A stretch of 21,014 nt of DNA from a virus, in IMG/VR virus record IMGVR_UViG_3300025379_000094, positions 1 to 21,014 of that record, one strand, 5' to 3'. Below the pieces are notes generated by a model that was not told where the DNA came from, searched no databases, and worked only from the letters and a program-made list of their open reading frames with translations. Numbering within the stretch: position 1 is the first letter of the stretch; each line of letters starts with the position of its first letter. Made by a program: the position numbers and the translations under genes. Positions 20,291-21,014 of the stretch are shown one piece after another.

Positions 20291-21014
20291 CAATTACTAC
20301 AGACATTAATTCTTCGGGGTTGCAACCAACTTCGCCAACAACTCTGCAATCAGAGTTAATTGCGCTGGTTTCTTCTACAAACCCTGGCTATACCGCCAAT
20401 CTTCCTGGTTCATTGATTGAAGATATTAGTTCTACCGATGTAGGTGCTCTAGCCCTTATCGACTCTGCTAGAGTGGATCTTTACAATAGTATTACACCTT
20501 ATACTGCAAACTCCTATTTATTGAACCAATTGGGTCAGATTTATGGGGTTCAGCAAGGTGTCGGATCAAATACTTCAGTCTATGTAACCTTCCTTGGAAG
20601 CCCTGGTTTTTTAATTCCAAAGGGCTTTGTGGTATCTGATGGCTCTCATCAATATACTGTCCAAGATGGTGGCATTATTGCTTCTACAGGTCAAAGCGCA
20701 GAATTATATTGCTTGGCAGTTAATCAAGGATCTTGGGCTGTCCCAGTAGGTACTGTCACTTCCATTGTGACTTCAATTCCTTCTGGAGTCATTTTATCTT
20801 GTATTAACCAGGTGGCAGGTTTACCTGGTGCTGCTGCTCAATCTTTAGAAGATTATCAAGCACAAGTCATTCAAGCTGGTCTGGCAGTTGCTTCAGGTAT
20901 GCCAACATTCCTAAAAACCCAATTGCAAAAAGTATCAGGTGTTCAAGCCAGACTTATTGCGGTCAGACAATCTGGCACAAATTGGGAAGTTATTGTCGGT
21001 GGTGGAGATCCTTA
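20287..21014 (+). CDS. Baseplate wedge protein J-like, 3'-truncated
   Basis: The first 242 codons of a J-like protein are visible before the window ends. It starts at ATG 20287, overlapping the previous stop as ATGA. Motifs are GSLIEDISSTDVGALALIDS, SYLLNQLGQIYGVQQG, a beta domain (VYVTFLGSPGFLIPKGFVVS), and GLPGAAAQSLEDYQAQVIQA, all usual in baseplate_J family members. These proteins build the wedge ring around the hub. The C-terminal part and the following tail fibre genes are outside this window. Confidence 0.8.
   Translation, partial: MTITTDINSSGLQPTSPTTLQSELIALVSSTNPGYTANLPGSLIEDISSTDVGALALIDSARVDLYNSITPYTANSYLLNQLGQIYGVQQGVGSNTSVYVTFLGSPGFLIPKGFVVSDGSHQYTVQDGGIIASTGQSAELYCLAVNQGSWAVPVGTVTSIVTSIPSGVILSCINQVAGLPGAAAQSLEDYQAQVIQAGLAVASGMPTFLKTQLQKVSGVQARLIAVRQSGTNWEVIVGGGDP

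Noticed and set aside
1-21014. tRNA genes, CRISPR arrays, insertion sequences, integrase and attachment sites
   Set aside because: I looked for clover-leaf-like stretches, regularly spaced repeats, transposase or integrase motifs and found none. Lifestyle (lytic or temperate) cannot be decided from this window.

Overview
The window is part of the genome of a tailed bacteriophage (or prophage) with a contractile tail, i.e. a myovirus. It covers most of the virion structural module, from the end of the portal gene to the start of the baseplate J gene. The DNA is fairly AT-rich, with purine-rich Shine-Dalgarno sequences and sigma70-type promoters, which fits a Gram-negative, probably proteobacterial, host. 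I cannot name the host from this sequence. There are no tRNA, rRNA, CRISPR or IS elements.

Layout. (1) 2-1627: 3' part of a DUF1073-type portal gene with an extra C-terminal domain that looks like a RelA/SpoT nucleotidyltransferase. (2) 1591-5285: an accessory island between the portal and minor head genes. It has a leftward block of four small genes, a divergent promoter region around 2453-2640, and a rightward block of small unknown genes. The rightward block ends in a stop-start coupled chain: an LPD29-domain protein, a Mesh1-like small alarmone hydrolase, and a small helix-turn-helix protein. The island has its own promoters, built from a repeated promoter-plus-leader cassette. (3) 5272-9972: head genes, namely minor head protein, a Nudix/prohead protease/scaffold fusion, a probable decoration protein and a DUF2184-type major capsid protein, closed by a strong terminator. 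(4) 10030-12897: a structured leader and the connector/neck genes. (5) 12911-15378: tail sheath, tail tube, and a tail assembly chaperone with a U UUU UUU slippery site for -1 frameshifting. (6) 15368-21014: tape measure with a peptidase M15-like domain, then tail hub adaptor, baseplate plug, hub, spike, sheath initiator and the truncated J-like wedge gene.

Most interesting point. The phage seems to encode both halves of an alarmone-type toxin/antidote pair. One half is a RelA/SpoT-like synthetase domain attached to the portal, so it would be in every virion. The other is a free HD hydrolase of the Mesh1/SAH type with every metal and catalytic residue I can check intact, and it sits in an island with its own promoters. 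A Nudix domain fused to the prohead protease adds a third nucleotide-phosphate enzyme. In known toxSAS systems a small alarmone hydrolase neutralises a RelA/SpoT-fold toxin. A virion-borne version would be new to my knowledge. Biochemical activity is inference. The domain calls come from motifs read by eye.
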